Below, piece by piece: positions 1-8,419 of a stretch of DNA of 64,000 bases. The notes beneath the pieces were generated by a model. That model saw only the letters and a list, made by a program, of their open reading frames with translations. It did not search any database and was not told the DNA's origin. A program made the position numbers and the translations under genes. The stretch lies in the NCBI RefSeq assembly GCF_023283985.1, contig NZ_JAKIKU010000018.1:1-64000 (forward strand). Reading direction: 5' to 3'. Source of the stretch: Shewanella electrodiphila. Lineage in GTDB: Bacteria > Pseudomonadota > Gammaproteobacteria > Enterobacterales > Shewanellaceae. Each line of letters starts with the position of its first letter. The stretch's first letter is position 1.

Positions 1-130
1 AACTTAGCTAATCAACTTAGCTAATCAACTTAGCTAATCAACTTAGCTAATCAACTTAGCTAATCAACTTAGCTAATCAACTTAGCTAATCAACTTAGCT
101 AATCAACTTAGCTAATCAACTTAGTCGATC
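1..130. repeat. 13-bp tandem repeat array
   Basis: Nine perfect copies of the 13-mer AACTTAGCTAATC run from position 1 to 117, followed by a tenth, altered copy (AACTTAGTCGATC) at 118-130. The array is cut by the window edge, so the true copy number is unknown. It ends five bases before the stop codon of the convergent-side lipoprotein gene. The unit length is not a multiple of three and the unit contains stop codons, so it is unlikely to be coding. Confidence 0.95.
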
Positions 131-135
131 ATGCT

Positions 136-720
136 TTAATCAATAGTAAGAGACTGTTCCTCAGCTTCCATATCATATGACCACATCTGATAAACAGGAT
201 CTGAACCATCATAAAACCACACCACAGCGACTAAGTTTTGTTGATGGTTTGCCACCAATAGTGCTTCAGATAAACTGCCTTCATCTAATGCACCACGTAA
301 TAAACACGATTCAAAGTTCACCGTAACCTCAGCACCATTTTGCTCAAATTGGTCACACAATGAGAAGTAACCTCGCTGGGTTGAATCAAGCGCCACATCA
401 ATCGCTAGCGTGAATGCCGCTTGTAAGTCAAAGTCTGCATCCACAACTAAGTCATCAATCGAAGTTGCTGGAGGCGTTGGCTCCGTTGGCGGTGTTTCAG
501 GATCTGGGTCAACTGGCGTCTCCGGTGTTGTCGGGGTGGTAGGCGTCGTTGGTGTAGTCGTAGTCGTTGGTGTTGACGCTACTGGTTCTGGAGAACTATC
601 GTCTCCCCCACCACCACAAGCGGTTAATTGTGTCAGTAACATTGCCATTGCAACGCTAGTGCTTTTAATACCGAAACCTTGATTTTTCAGGTTTTTAGCT
701 TGTTGAGTTAATGTTTTCAT
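136..720 (-). CDS. Thr/Pro-rich secreted lipoprotein of unknown function
   Basis: The product is about 194 residues. It has an N-terminal signal peptide ending in a lipobox (LTAC), then a Gly/Asp/Ser stretch and a low-complexity linker of TPTTP-type repeats (roughly residues 45-85). The folded C-terminal part, about 110 residues, contains two Cys that could form a disulfide. It is therefore probably anchored in the outer membrane or periplasm. The ATG at 720 is preferred because AAGGTG lies six bases upstream; a GTG start at 729 would overlap that ribosome-binding site. It lies 55 bp downstream of the LruC-domain gene on the same strand and may be co-transcribed with it. I do not recognise the folded domain. 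Confidence 0.8.
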   Translation of the reverse strand: MKTLTQQAKNLKNQGFGIKSTSVAMAMLLTQLTACGGGGDDSSPEPVASTPTTTTTPTTPTTPTTPETPVDPDPETPPTEPTPPATSIDDLVVDADFDLQAAFTLAIDVALDSTQRGYFSLCDQFEQNGAEVTVNFESCLLRGALDEGSLSEALLVANHQQNLVAVVWFYDGSDPVYQMWSYDMEAEEQSLTID

Positions 721-784
721 CGTATTCACCTTAAATTCCGTTTACTGCTTAATTGAGTTAAATTGATTTGCTGCAATAGCGTCA

Positions 785-2989
785 TTAGTCTTTGAAAATT
801 AACGAGTCAGTTGCATTTAAATACCAATATGGCTTGGTTTCACCTGACTCATCTGCTGCAAACTCAATAAACTCAATATAAGCACTATCAACACGTTGGT
901 TTTCTGCAGGATGCTGCCATGTATCTGGTACTTCTATTGCCCAGCTCATGCCATTTTCATCTTGGAAATAATGCCCTTGCGAAGCGGCAGAAGCATCGTC
1001 GTGCATGCCTAAAAAGCGCGTATCGAATAAGTCTGTTGGTGCTTTGTTTTTTAGATGAATTTCTAATTTACGACCCGGGTTTTGACCATCAGTAATATTT
1101 TTAGCCGCTAAACTATGGTCAGTTCCTGGGGTTGCAAAAATAAATGGGTCATAGGGAAACTCTGGCATATCATCAACATGAACAGAGTCAACAAAGGGTA
1201 CGGTCATCTGCCAAGTTGCGCGATATTGGGTGCCGCAACCTGGTTCGGTTCTGAAGTATAAACAGTCATTACCGGGTGTGGCGTGTTGCCATAAATCTTC
1301 ACTGAATAACAACACTGCGTTAGTTTGGCCTGCTTCTAACGGCGAGGTGGTTTGTTTAACCCCTTGCATACTCCAGTCAATCGCAGACTCTTGCACATTA
1401 CCGCGGCCAATATCAGGTAACTGCACCGCAAAACCATTGTGGTAGGCTGCACCCATTGCCACTAGCTGTGCATCAAACGCCACTCGGCGAACCATATCAT
1501 TTTTACTAAACTGGCTAATACGTAGCTGCATGACCACATCGTTCATATCAAAATCGCCTTGATATGGGTATAAATCCTCATAAGCTAACGTGGTGTATTC
1601 AGAAGACGATGGGTAGTAGCTGATAGTGATACCGGTTTCGGTAACAGTAATTGGATAATCCTCTACCTCACCATCGCTCACACCACCTGTTGGCAGAATG
1701 TCCGCCACCGAACTGAGACGGAAGCGAGCCCATGTATCACCTGTTGTAGCCCAGTTTGGAACATCAATTGATAACGTAGTGGTGCCCGCATTGACTGAAC
1801 GCGCTGCAATGACTTTTTCATCAGTATCGAATTCGCCATTTTGGTTCCAATCAATCCAGCCATTTAAAAAGGCAGCATCGCCTTGGGTGGTGACAATCAA
1901 CATGGCACTTTCACCAATCTCAAACCCTGTAGGCATGCTGATACCGTCATCATCATCAATGCCATCACTTTCATCATCAGAAAGTGGCGCTGGGTACCCA
2001 TCGGATTCATTGTCTACTAAGCTACCTAACGACATGCCAGCAACAATACCGTGGCGAGCACCATTTGAGTCAATCAAGGTGCCGTAGCTGTCAGGTGCGT
2101 CACCAAAGTCGACACTGTCACCCACTGGGACTTCAGCAAGTGCACAACGAGCACCATCATTAGAGGTTGATGACGGACCATAAGAGAAGAGTTCAGCAGC
2201 GGGGTTGTCACTATCAACGTTGACTTTATACACGTTACCGTCGCCGTTGTTACTTAAATAAAGGTTACCGTCGGGGTCAAAAAATTGTGCGCCAAAAGTA
2301 AAGCTACCACTGCTTTTAGTAATAACCGTTGCAATGGTTTCTGCTGCACCTGTGCTTGGGTCAATTTTGATTAATTTACCTGTACTCCCGTTAGTCACGG
2401 CATACAAAAAACCGTTGCTTGGATGAAAGGCAAAATCTGTTACGTTGTAGGTGGCATTGGATTTACTACCTGGGACAATGTTCATTGGGTGATCGTTACC
2501 ATCAAGCGGGACAGTAAATAAGCCTTTATTTTTACGGTAGCCGTACCATACGTTTTCATTGATCGCGACGTCACCAACATAGAAATTTCCAGCTGCAGCA
2601 GCTGAACTGTCTTTTACGATAGTTAGTGGTTCAACTTGATAATCCTCACCCACTTTACCCACAGTGCCATGTTCATAATCCCAGCCATATAGATAATTAT
2701 CTAGATAACTGAAACCCACACCATTAAGTGACTTAGTAAGCCCCATATCAGGTGACAACACGGTGTAACTACCTGTGCCTAATTCAACCCCGAAGGTTTT
2801 TGGCACACCCGATGGTGTTTGTACAATAAAGGCTTCAGTTGGACACGCTTCAAAAGCTTCGGCAGCATAGGTATTGGCACTAAACAATGCCATGCTAGTA
2901 CCAATAGCAATGCTACTGAAGCTTAAAATTTTGATCATCTTAGCGTTCAAAGCATTGGCGTTTACGGTTTGTTGTGTCGGTATTTTCAT
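785..2989 (-). CDS. LruC domain-containing surface protein
   Basis: This is a 734-residue secreted protein with a signal peptide ending near TYAAEAF (about residue 44). Residues about 46-290 resemble a beta-propeller-like N-terminal domain with FxPxxGxLYA-type repeats. A DFGDAPDSYGT motif near 296 opens a GEVED-type domain, recognised by DWNQNGEF and DGEVEDYPI. The last 260 residues match the LruC (DUF4842) domain, with the hallmark LYPYQGDFDMNDVVM. Proteins of this architecture are exported and thought to act at the cell surface; the molecular role is not established. A hairpin (CATTATCA at 3006-3013 with TGATAATG at 3024-3031) lies in the leader. The lipoprotein gene follows 55 bp downstream. 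Confidence 0.85.
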   Translation of the reverse strand: MKIPTQQTVNANALNAKMIKILSFSSIAIGTSMALFSANTYAAEAFEACPTEAFIVQTPSGVPKTFGVELGTGSYTVLSPDMGLTKSLNGVGFSYLDNYLYGWDYEHGTVGKVGEDYQVEPLTIVKDSSAAAAGNFYVGDVAINENVWYGYRKNKGLFTVPLDGNDHPMNIVPGSKSNATYNVTDFAFHPSNGFLYAVTNGSTGKLIKIDPSTGAAETIATVITKSSGSFTFGAQFFDPDGNLYLSNNGDGNVYKVNVDSDNPAAELFSYGPSSTSNDGARCALAEVPVGDSVDFGDAPDSYGTLIDSNGARHGIVAGMSLGSLVDNESDGYPAPLSDDESDGIDDDDGISMPTGFEIGESAMLIVTTQGDAAFLNGWIDWNQNGEFDTDEKVIAARSVNAGTTTLSIDVPNWATTGDTWARFRLSSVADILPTGGVSDGEVEDYPITVTETGITISYYPSSSEYTTLAYEDLYPYQGDFDMNDVVMQLRISQFSKNDMVRRVAFDAQLVAMGAAYHNGFAVQLPDIGRGNVQESAIDWSMQGVKQTTSPLEAGQTNAVLLFSEDLWQHATPGNDCLYFRTEPGCGTQYRATWQMTVPFVDSVHVDDMPEFPYDPFIFATPGTDHSLAAKNITDGQNPGRKLEIHLKNKAPTDLFDTRFLGMHDDASAASQGHYFQDENGMSWAIEVPDTWQHPAENQRVDSAYIEFIEFAADESGETKPYWYLNATDSLIFKD

Positions 2990-3190
2990 ATTGCATCTCG
3001 CTATTCATTATCAGGATGTAACTTGATAATGCACAGTGAGTGCCAACTTTAATTACCGAACAAATACATAAGCTTAGTTGGTTTATGGAATTATTTATTG
3101 TTTTATAAATGCATTCTGCAACGCATTCTGAATGTGAGAGTTTGTGATTTTTAAGGTTGAAATGGTTTGAATTAGTTCGATATGTATTGT

Positions 3191-3321
3191 TCCAAACTTT
3201 GTTTGGATTAAAGTCGAGGTGTTCCTATATTTCCAAACTCCGTTTGGATTAAGGTTAAAGTCGTGGCGCTTCACCCGCACTAGATTGCAGCTGCTCAGTT
3301 ACTTTCCAAACTCTGTTTGGA
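3191..3321. repeat. Three copies of palindrome TCCAAAC-N3-GTTTGGA
   Basis: Perfect 7-bp arms separated by three variable bases occur at 3191-3207 (TTT), 3232-3248 (TCC) and 3305-3321 (TCT). Each is followed by ATTAA and a version of GTCGTGGCGCTTC or GTCGAGGTGTTCC. They look like repeated duplications of one end of the structured repeat that lies immediately downstream. Confidence 0.9.
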
Positions 3322-3331
3322 TTAAGGTCAA

Positions 3332-3570
3332 CGTCGTGGCGCTTCGCCCACCCCAGACGAAAGGGAAACAACAGCATTTCCCTTTTCGATATCCCTTGCC
3401 GCTCCGACGAAGTGTTGTTCCTCATGCTAAATGAGCGAATTTGCTATCGCCTCAGATTCGCCATCCCTGGCTCAACTGAGGCTATGTCGGCGTCCTGCCT
3501 CCATCACGCAAATTAGCTCAACGCATTCGGACACTTCCAACGGAGTCTATTGAGCCCGAAGATTCATTTG
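3332..3570 (-). repeat. Structured repeat, copy 1 (inverted)
   Basis: Read on the minus strand, this copy carries the small hairpin GGC-AGGAC-GCC (3489-3499), a nested hairpin with GCCTCAG and CTGAGGC outer arms (3449-3455, 3476-3482) around GCCA-TCCC-TGGC (3460-3471), then a 9-bp stem AAAGGGAAA/TTTCCCTTT around the loop TGCTGTTG (3361-3386), and finally the conserved hairpin GTGGGCGAAGCGCCAC (3336-3351). The same order of parts recurs at 3716-3975 and, more diverged, at 36460-36690. Boundaries are approximate. Confidence 0.7.
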
Positions 3571-3715
3571 TTTTAGCAAATTCATAGAGTATTTTTTAAA
3601 ACTAGGAATGTTCAATTTGAATTGAGGTAAGCAAGAAAATTGAACACTCAAAGAAGATCAAAAGCATATTAAATACAAATAACTTCCTAAAAATTAAGAA
3701 CAACAAGCGAACTTG

Positions 3716-3975
3716 CAGGCTCAATGATCCCCATTGAAATTGCTGAAATGTGTTGAAGAAAATGGCGTAAGCCTGACAGGACGTCAGGCTAGCTTTCGTT
3801 TGGCCATGGATGGCCTATCGGAATCGTTAGCTATTTTCGAATAAGCATGAAGCTTACTCGCTTTGAAAGAGTAATTTCGTTGGGGCGGCAGAACTCTTTA
3901 TATATTAATCAGCGAGAAGGGAAATGCTGTTGTTTCCCTTTCGTCAGGTGTGGGCGAAGCGCCACGACTTTGAGC
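3716..3975 (+). repeat. Structured repeat, copy 2
   Basis: Parts in order are hairpin GCCTGAC-AGGAC-GTCAGGC (3771-3789), hairpin GGCCA-TGGA-TGGCC (3802-3815), stem AAGGGAAA/TTTCCCTT with loop TGCTGTTG (3917-3940), and GTGGGCGAAGCGCCAC (3950-3965). It is an inverted partner of the copy at 3332-3570. Stem sequences differ between copies while pairing is kept. Confidence 0.7.
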
Positions 3976-4279
3976 TACTCCAAACATCGCTAGACAATGA
4001 AACAAGGTAGCTAACTCTAACGCTATCATAATAATCAATTTAAAAAATTGATCATTATTTTGCAGCAACCTTTATCAGGAAAGCCTGTTTAATTTTAAGC
4101 TGTAAAAATAAATTAGTACTTATATCAATCAGATAAAAAATATAGGATGATATTAATCAATAACTTAAGCCGCCGACTTCATAAGGCGAGCCGTTTAATA
4201 AGCTGTTAGGGGCTTTAAGCTCCGCACCAAATCTCACCGTATTATTGCGGCTGCTGAACCCGATAAATTGATGAGAATT

Positions 4280-4846
4280 ATGGATAACGACAGAAATAAA
4301 GCTTGGAGACAGGCAAAGAAAGAATGTAAAAAACTCAAAGAAGATGGACATATTGAGAAGCAATTTACTCCAGAGAAAAACTGGAAGCTTATGTACATTC
4401 GCTCGAAAAAATTAAAACGAGCTAAACAATTAGGGATTGATTACCCTCCAATAACATTGAGACAAAAATTAGATTATGAAATGCCAATTGAGGACAGTAA
4501 TGTGAAAAAAATCCTCTTCATATGTAGTCGTAATCAATGGCGTAGTCCTACTGGAGAGCAAGTTTGGAAGAACCACCCCGAACTAAACGTTAGATCAGCT
4601 GGTACGAGCCCTAAAGCTAAAAGAACAGTAAACGTCAAAGATATTCAATGGGCAGACGTGATTTTTGTTATGGAAGAAAAGCATAAAAACAAGCTTAAAG
4701 CTGAATTTACGAGGCTACTAAATTATAAAGATATTCAAGTATTAGATATTCCTGATGATTATCAATATATGGATAGTGAGTTGGTAGAGATTATGCAACA
4801 AACAGTGGGCAGCTACCTAAGTATTAGCCCGTTAATTGGGCATTAG
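4280..4846 (+). CDS. Low-molecular-weight protein tyrosine phosphatase-like protein with N-terminal extension
   Basis: The C-terminal ~110 residues match the short bacterial low-molecular-weight phosphatase family: a beta strand KKILFIC leading into the P-loop CSRNQWRS (CX5RS), the conserved SAGTSPKAK segment, VIFVMEEKHK, and the DIPDDYQYMD stretch that supplies the general-acid aspartate in this family. It is expected to hydrolyse phosphotyrosine or a related phosphoester; substrate unknown. About 75 residues of basic, charged sequence (many Lys, predicted helical) precede the domain, which is unusual because family members of this type are typically about 110 residues long. The start is uncertain: ATG at 4271 and TTG at 4268 are in frame, and none has a clear ribosome-binding site. 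It begins a run of four same-strand genes in a repeat-flanked, accessory-looking region. Confidence 0.75.
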   Translation: MDNDRNKAWRQAKKECKKLKEDGHIEKQFTPEKNWKLMYIRSKKLKRAKQLGIDYPPITLRQKLDYEMPIEDSNVKKILFICSRNQWRSPTGEQVWKNHPELNVRSAGTSPKAKRTVNVKDIQWADVIFVMEEKHKNKLKAEFTRLLNYKDIQVLDIPDDYQYMDSELVEIMQQTVGSYLSISPLIGH

Positions 4847-4876
4847 CTGCAAAAATATAAATCTAAAGGATTAGTT

Positions 4877-5119
4877 ATGGATTCATTGTCAGAAATTCGT
4901 TTTTGGGCATTCTTACTTATTCTGCCCCTTGTCATTATTGGTGCAGTTTATAACATTGGATATTTGGTTGGTTACAACATCATGTCAGAAGAGGTCGGTT
5001 TGCCATTAAATTATGGCTCAATGGGTCTTATTGCTGCTGGTTTCTGTTCAATTCGACCTTTTATTAAAACCGTTGGCGAACTCAAAATTAAAATTTCTAG
5101 CAAATGTTCAGTAAACTAG
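4877..5119 (+). CDS. Small two-pass membrane protein, unknown function
   Basis: The 80-residue product has a first hydrophobic segment at about residues 10-33 (FWAFLLILPLVIIGAVYNIG), a polar bridge, a second weaker segment at about 47-62, and a basic C-terminus. AAAGGA sits about eight bases before the ATG. It lies 30 bp after the phosphatase-like gene on the same strand. I do not recognise the family. Confidence 0.55.
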   Translation: MDSLSEIRFWAFLLILPLVIIGAVYNIGYLVGYNIMSEEVGLPLNYGSMGLIAAGFCSIRPFIKTVGELKIKISSKCSVN

Positions 5120-5217
5120 AAACCAGCTAACAGGATATTAAGCAAGGACTATAAGAGTTCATTAACTTGCTTACTGTGATGCACCTAATTAACAGACGAT
5201 ATGTGGCAAGGATAGCT

Positions 5218-5610
5218 ATGAATTGGATTCGTATTATACAATATTGCTTTATTCTTGTTATCGCTCAAACAGGATTAAGTACATTACTATCAGTACTTTG
5301 GGGAGTAGATTATTATTCACCTAAATCTTTAAATGAACTACTTATTTATCAAAAACTACCATCTGCGCTCTTAAGTATTTTCATTTTAACCATCTATGCT
5401 AAACAACAGGTTAACCGAACAATCCTTCACTTAGCGTTATCCTTTTCAGCTTGTTCATTGCTAAGTTTCACGATGACTTTATTACTGCTAGGAGAGTTAT
5501 TTATTTCTCCTATGTGGATGATTAATTTCCCTATTGATGTCATCACTGTTTTAGCTGCATTTTGTTTAGGTAAGTATTTTCGGGGCATCAATAAAGAAGC
5601 CGCACAGTAA
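5218..5610 (+). CDS. Small membrane protein, unknown function
   Basis: The product is about 130 residues and very hydrophobic, with four probable membrane helices (about 5-27, 43-63, 74-95 and 101-120) and a short basic C-terminal tail. The ATG at 5218 is chosen because AAGGA lies six bases upstream; an earlier TTG (5167) or ATG (5179) in frame has no such signal. No family was recognised. It belongs to the same-strand run of small genes at 4.2-6.0 kb. Confidence 0.6.
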   Translation: MNWIRIIQYCFILVIAQTGLSTLLSVLWGVDYYSPKSLNELLIYQKLPSALLSIFILTIYAKQQVNRTILHLALSFSACSLLSFTMTLLLLGELFISPMWMINFPIDVITVLAAFCLGKYFRGINKEAAQ

Positions 5611-5706
5611 AAAATTTAACCCATAGAACAGTTACCTACTCTTCTTTCGCCGCTTAATTTGACCAGCTAGTTATTGTCTGTAGTGTAAATATTTCCTTTT
5701 AATTGA

Positions 5707-6012
5707 ATGGATTCAATAATGAATAAATGGATGATCAATAAACAAATTTTTATGCTTGGCTTTTTACCTGTTTTAGGTTTGCTAGTAGCACTGCTTTTGA
5801 ACGTTATTGCAGGCCCTGCTTATACAGGTTCAGTTAATCAAAGTGCTTTGCAGTTATATTTTATCGGTTCGATTATCTGGTCGTTTTTGGCCTTTTTCAT
5901 TGGGGTATTTATGTACTCAAAATGTAGTTACATGAATCACATAAAATTTATACTTGGCTTGTTTTCTGTAGGTTTAGGGGCTGCGCTACCTTGGTTAATC
6001 GGCATATCATAG
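5707..6012 (+). CDS. Small three-pass membrane protein, unknown function
   Basis: The 101-residue product has three hydrophobic segments (about 14-35, 50-70 and 80-98). There is no clear ribosome-binding site; ATG at 5719 is an alternative start. It is the last of the small same-strand genes before the convergent glycosyltransferase. No family was recognised. Confidence 0.5.
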   Translation: MDSIMNKWMINKQIFMLGFLPVLGLLVALLLNVIAGPAYTGSVNQSALQLYFIGSIIWSFLAFFIGVFMYSKCSYMNHIKFILGLFSVGLGAALPWLIGIS

Positions 6013-6059
6013 TAATTAATCGCCTTTAAAATCGTTAGGGCGGCTTAACTTCTTTTCTA

Positions 6060-7256
6060 TTACTGACTTTCCTTCTTGTCTTCTAAAAGCTGCTTAAACA
6101 AACTTTTCCATGCTTGTTGTAGCTCAAGCCATTGCAGGGCTTGCCACTGTTCAATGTAGTCAGGATTGGAGTCGACAGAGCCAACAGCCGTAACTTGGCT
6201 GTCTGCAACGACTTGGCATTCTTCTGTCGCTTGAGCATCCACCAAGGAAGTTGCTGCTGTTTGAGATAAAAAATGATTAATGGCATCTGCAATCGAATCA
6301 GCTGAAATAGGCTCTGCGATAGTTGTTATCGCAGATTGATGGCCATCATCAATAAGGTGATGTTCTGCATGCTGGTTAATTTGATCGCCTAAGCCATCCA
6401 CTTGGCTTGAAATAATCGGTTTATTCATTGCTAGTGATTCAATGAATATCAGCCCAAATGGCTCCCATCTTGACGGGATAATGACGGCATCACAGGCTTG
6501 TAAAAAACTGGGGACATCATCTATTTTACCGACAATTTCAACATTAGTTACCTTTGCTGCTAACGCGTTAAGCTCGTCGAGTTGCTCACCTTCTCCAGCT
6601 AACAATAATCGACACGGTGACTTCACCTGCTGCATGGCTTTAATTAGTAAATCAAAGCCTTTTTGAGGGTGAAATCGGCCATAAGCGGCTAACACCGGAG
6701 TCTCATTAGCGTTTAGCTTATCTTGGCTTTTGCTAGGGCTTTTGTTAGGGATTTTGTTAGGGATTTTGTTAGGGATTTGACTAGCGATATCACTGGCGGT
6801 AAAACGAGTTAAGTCTCGACCCTGCCCTAATAAAGCAATTTTTTGCTGAGAAATAAGCTTATGTTCTAGCATCCATTGTTGCTGTGAAGGTGCGATGGCG
6901 ATGACTTTATCCATCAGCCAATAATTCAACTTCAGCATTAAATAAAAACGCTTGGGAGATTTTATTTGTTCACTGACAAAAGCGGCGCTGTAATGATGCT
7001 CTTGCAGCACAAATGTGGCGTTTCGATGACGCCATTTAAACTGAATAATGTTGAGCAGGTTTCGCCAGTTTGATGCCCCATGAAGGCAGATAATGTCGGC
7101 ATCGCTATTGATATTCACAGGCGTTGAAAAATCGATATATTGAATATCGAATGCAAAGTCATCTTGCAACGTGGAGCCACACAGGCTTTGCAGCGCAAAA
7201 TTAACGCCGCCCATGTTAGGGTCATCGACACAATGCAAAATCTTAGGTTTCATCAA
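6060..7256 (-). CDS. Glycosyltransferase family 4-type (group 1) protein
   Basis: This 398-residue protein has the two-domain GT-B layout: an N-terminal acceptor domain (about 1-155) and a C-terminal nucleotide-sugar domain starting at PVLAAYGRFHPQKG (187-200). The donor-site signature EPFGLIFIE (E265 and E273, the EX7E motif) is present, together with GEGE and the PSRWEPFG context. It probably transfers a sugar from an activated donor to a cell-envelope acceptor; specificity cannot be read. The domain linker (161-180) contains a tandem IPNK repeat encoded by a 12-bp repeat (about 6727-6778), which probably varies in copy number. Residues about 300-370 form an unusual acidic insert before the final helices. 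No sugar-biosynthesis genes lie next to it. Confidence 0.85.
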   Translation of the reverse strand: MMKPKILHCVDDPNMGGVNFALQSLCGSTLQDDFAFDIQYIDFSTPVNINSDADIICLHGASNWRNLLNIIQFKWRHRNATFVLQEHHYSAAFVSEQIKSPKRFYLMLKLNYWLMDKVIAIAPSQQQWMLEHKLISQQKIALLGQGRDLTRFTASDIASQIPNKIPNKIPNKSPSKSQDKLNANETPVLAAYGRFHPQKGFDLLIKAMQQVKSPCRLLLAGEGEQLDELNALAAKVTNVEIVGKIDDVPSFLQACDAVIIPSRWEPFGLIFIESLAMNKPIISSQVDGLGDQINQHAEHHLIDDGHQSAITTIAEPISADSIADAINHFLSQTAATSLVDAQATEECQVVADSQVTAVGSVDSNPDYIEQWQALQWLELQQAWKSLFKQLLEDKKESQ

Positions 7257-7381
7257 ATTCCATCAGTGATAAGTTAAAACATAACAAGGCAGCAGCCAGT
7301 TAATTAAACATAACGTTATCTCATTGATTTCGCAAAGGCTTCGTTTGATAGTAAAGGTTAATCGTAATACCCGCTTTAACG

Positions 7382-7417
7382 ATAAAAAAAGAGGCTAGCG
7401 CAGTGCTAGCCTCTTTT
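7382..7417 (-). terminator. Rho-independent terminator of the nfeD-SPFH operon
   Basis: A 13-bp perfect stem (AAAAGAGGCTAGC at 7387-7399, partner at 7405-7417) with a five-base loop is followed on the minus strand by a T-run. It lies about 60 bp past the stop of the last SPFH gene. Confidence 0.9.
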
Positions 7418-7479
7418 AGTTTATTTTATCTAGGTTAACTTAATACTCAGCGTTTTGAGTTAACCAAAGCAGCTGAAAG

Positions 7480-8418
7480 CTACTTCTTCTTTTCGTCTTC
7501 AAGACCCATACTATTTAACCAGTAGTCGAAGTTAATCATACTGCCGGGTAAGACCACACGGTTGTCTTTGTCGCTTAAGCCACCCAGTTGTTTAAAGTAC
7601 TGCTCACCGAGTTGCAGGCGCAGCGCACTTTGACCACCCGGTTTTGAAATCACTACAGCCAACTTTTCAATCGACTCTGCTGTTGCTTTAGCAAGGGTTA
7701 AAATTTCCTCAGCTTTACCTTCAGCTTCGTTGACAATACGCTGCATTTCACCTTCTGAGCGGTTAATGGTTTCAGTCATGATACCTTCAGAACGGTTGAT
7801 TTTACTTTGCTTATCACCTTCACTTCTTGCCAGTAATGCACGGCGCTCACGCTCGGCGTTCACTTGCATTTCCATGGCATTTTTAACGGTTTCTGGTGGA
7901 GTAATATTCTTGATTTCATAGCGATGAACTCGAATGCCCCACATGGCCCCCGCTTCATCGAGTACTTCAACCACTTTAGCCGAAATGACGTCACGTTCTT
8001 CAAAGGTGCGGTCTAAATCAAGCGTACCAATCACTGAACGTGTGGTGGTTTGTGCTAGCTGAATCGCCGCGTAACGGTAATCAGTAATACCATAGCTCGC
8101 TTTAACAGGATCAGTGACTGAAATATAAATCACTCCATCCACTTCAACATTCACTTCATCACTTGAGAAACATTCTTGTGGTGGCACATCAATGGTTTCT
8201 TCTTTCAAGTCATGTATATAAGCCACTTTATCGATAAACGGCACCAGTGCGTGAAAGCCTGCATCTAAGGTGCTGTGATACTTACCTAAACGCTCAACAA
8301 TATAGGCCGATTTAGTCGGTACTAAGCGAATAGATTGAAACAGCTTTAACACGAAAATGAGAAATATCGCGCCCCAAATAATCATCACAACAAAATCGGT
8401 ATCAATTCCATTTAACAT
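7480..8418 (-). CDS. SPFH/band 7 (paraslipin-type) membrane protein
   Basis: The 312-residue product has one N-terminal membrane segment (about 8-28) and then the SPFH domain: IVERLGKYHSTLDAGFHALVPF, the TTRSVIGTLDLD segment and WGIRVHRYEIKNITPP. A helical, coiled-coil-prone stretch rich in Glu/Arg/Lys follows (RSEGDKQSKINRSEG, repeated SEG motifs). This resembles QmcA/YbbK-type proteins, which form membrane-associated oligomers and are linked to membrane organisation and protease scaffolding. Its stop-proximal end precedes a strong terminator. It starts one base after the stop of the upstream SPFH paralogue and is the third gene of the nfeD operon. Confidence 0.9.
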   Translation of the reverse strand: MLNGIDTDFVVMIIWGAIFLIFVLKLFQSIRLVPTKSAYIVERLGKYHSTLDAGFHALVPFIDKVAYIHDLKEETIDVPPQECFSSDEVNVEVDGVIYISVTDPVKASYGITDYRYAAIQLAQTTTRSVIGTLDLDRTFEERDVISAKVVEVLDEAGAMWGIRVHRYEIKNITPPETVKNAMEMQVNAERERRALLARSEGDKQSKINRSEGIMTETINRSEGEMQRIVNEAEGKAEEILTLAKATAESIEKLAVVISKPGGQSALRLQLGEQYFKQLGGLSDKDNRVVLPGSMINFDYWLNSMGLEDEKKK

Positions 8419-8419
8419 A

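Larger units (their letters stand above)
2990..4279. other. Long non-coding repeat-rich region
   Basis: No convincing gene is visible in about 1.3 kb. The stretch holds a hairpin in the leader of the LruC gene, three palindromes of the form TCCAAAC-N3-GTTTGGA, and two imperfect copies of a structured repeat in opposite orientations. The part from about 3990 to 4279 is AT-rich with no clear element beyond possible promoter sequence. Short open frames here run through the repeats and are not supported as genes. Confidence 0.75.

Noticed and set aside
410..682. Open frame on the + strand within the lipoprotein gene rich in Val and Gly
   Set aside because: It is the reverse reading of the Thr/Pro repeat region, with no ribosome-binding site.
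4150..6050. Run of small same-strand genes with GTTAGG- and TAAC-type words between them, as in integron cassettes
   Set aside because: No pair of sites with a proper attC fold and R''/R' core was found between genes, and no integrase is present in the window.
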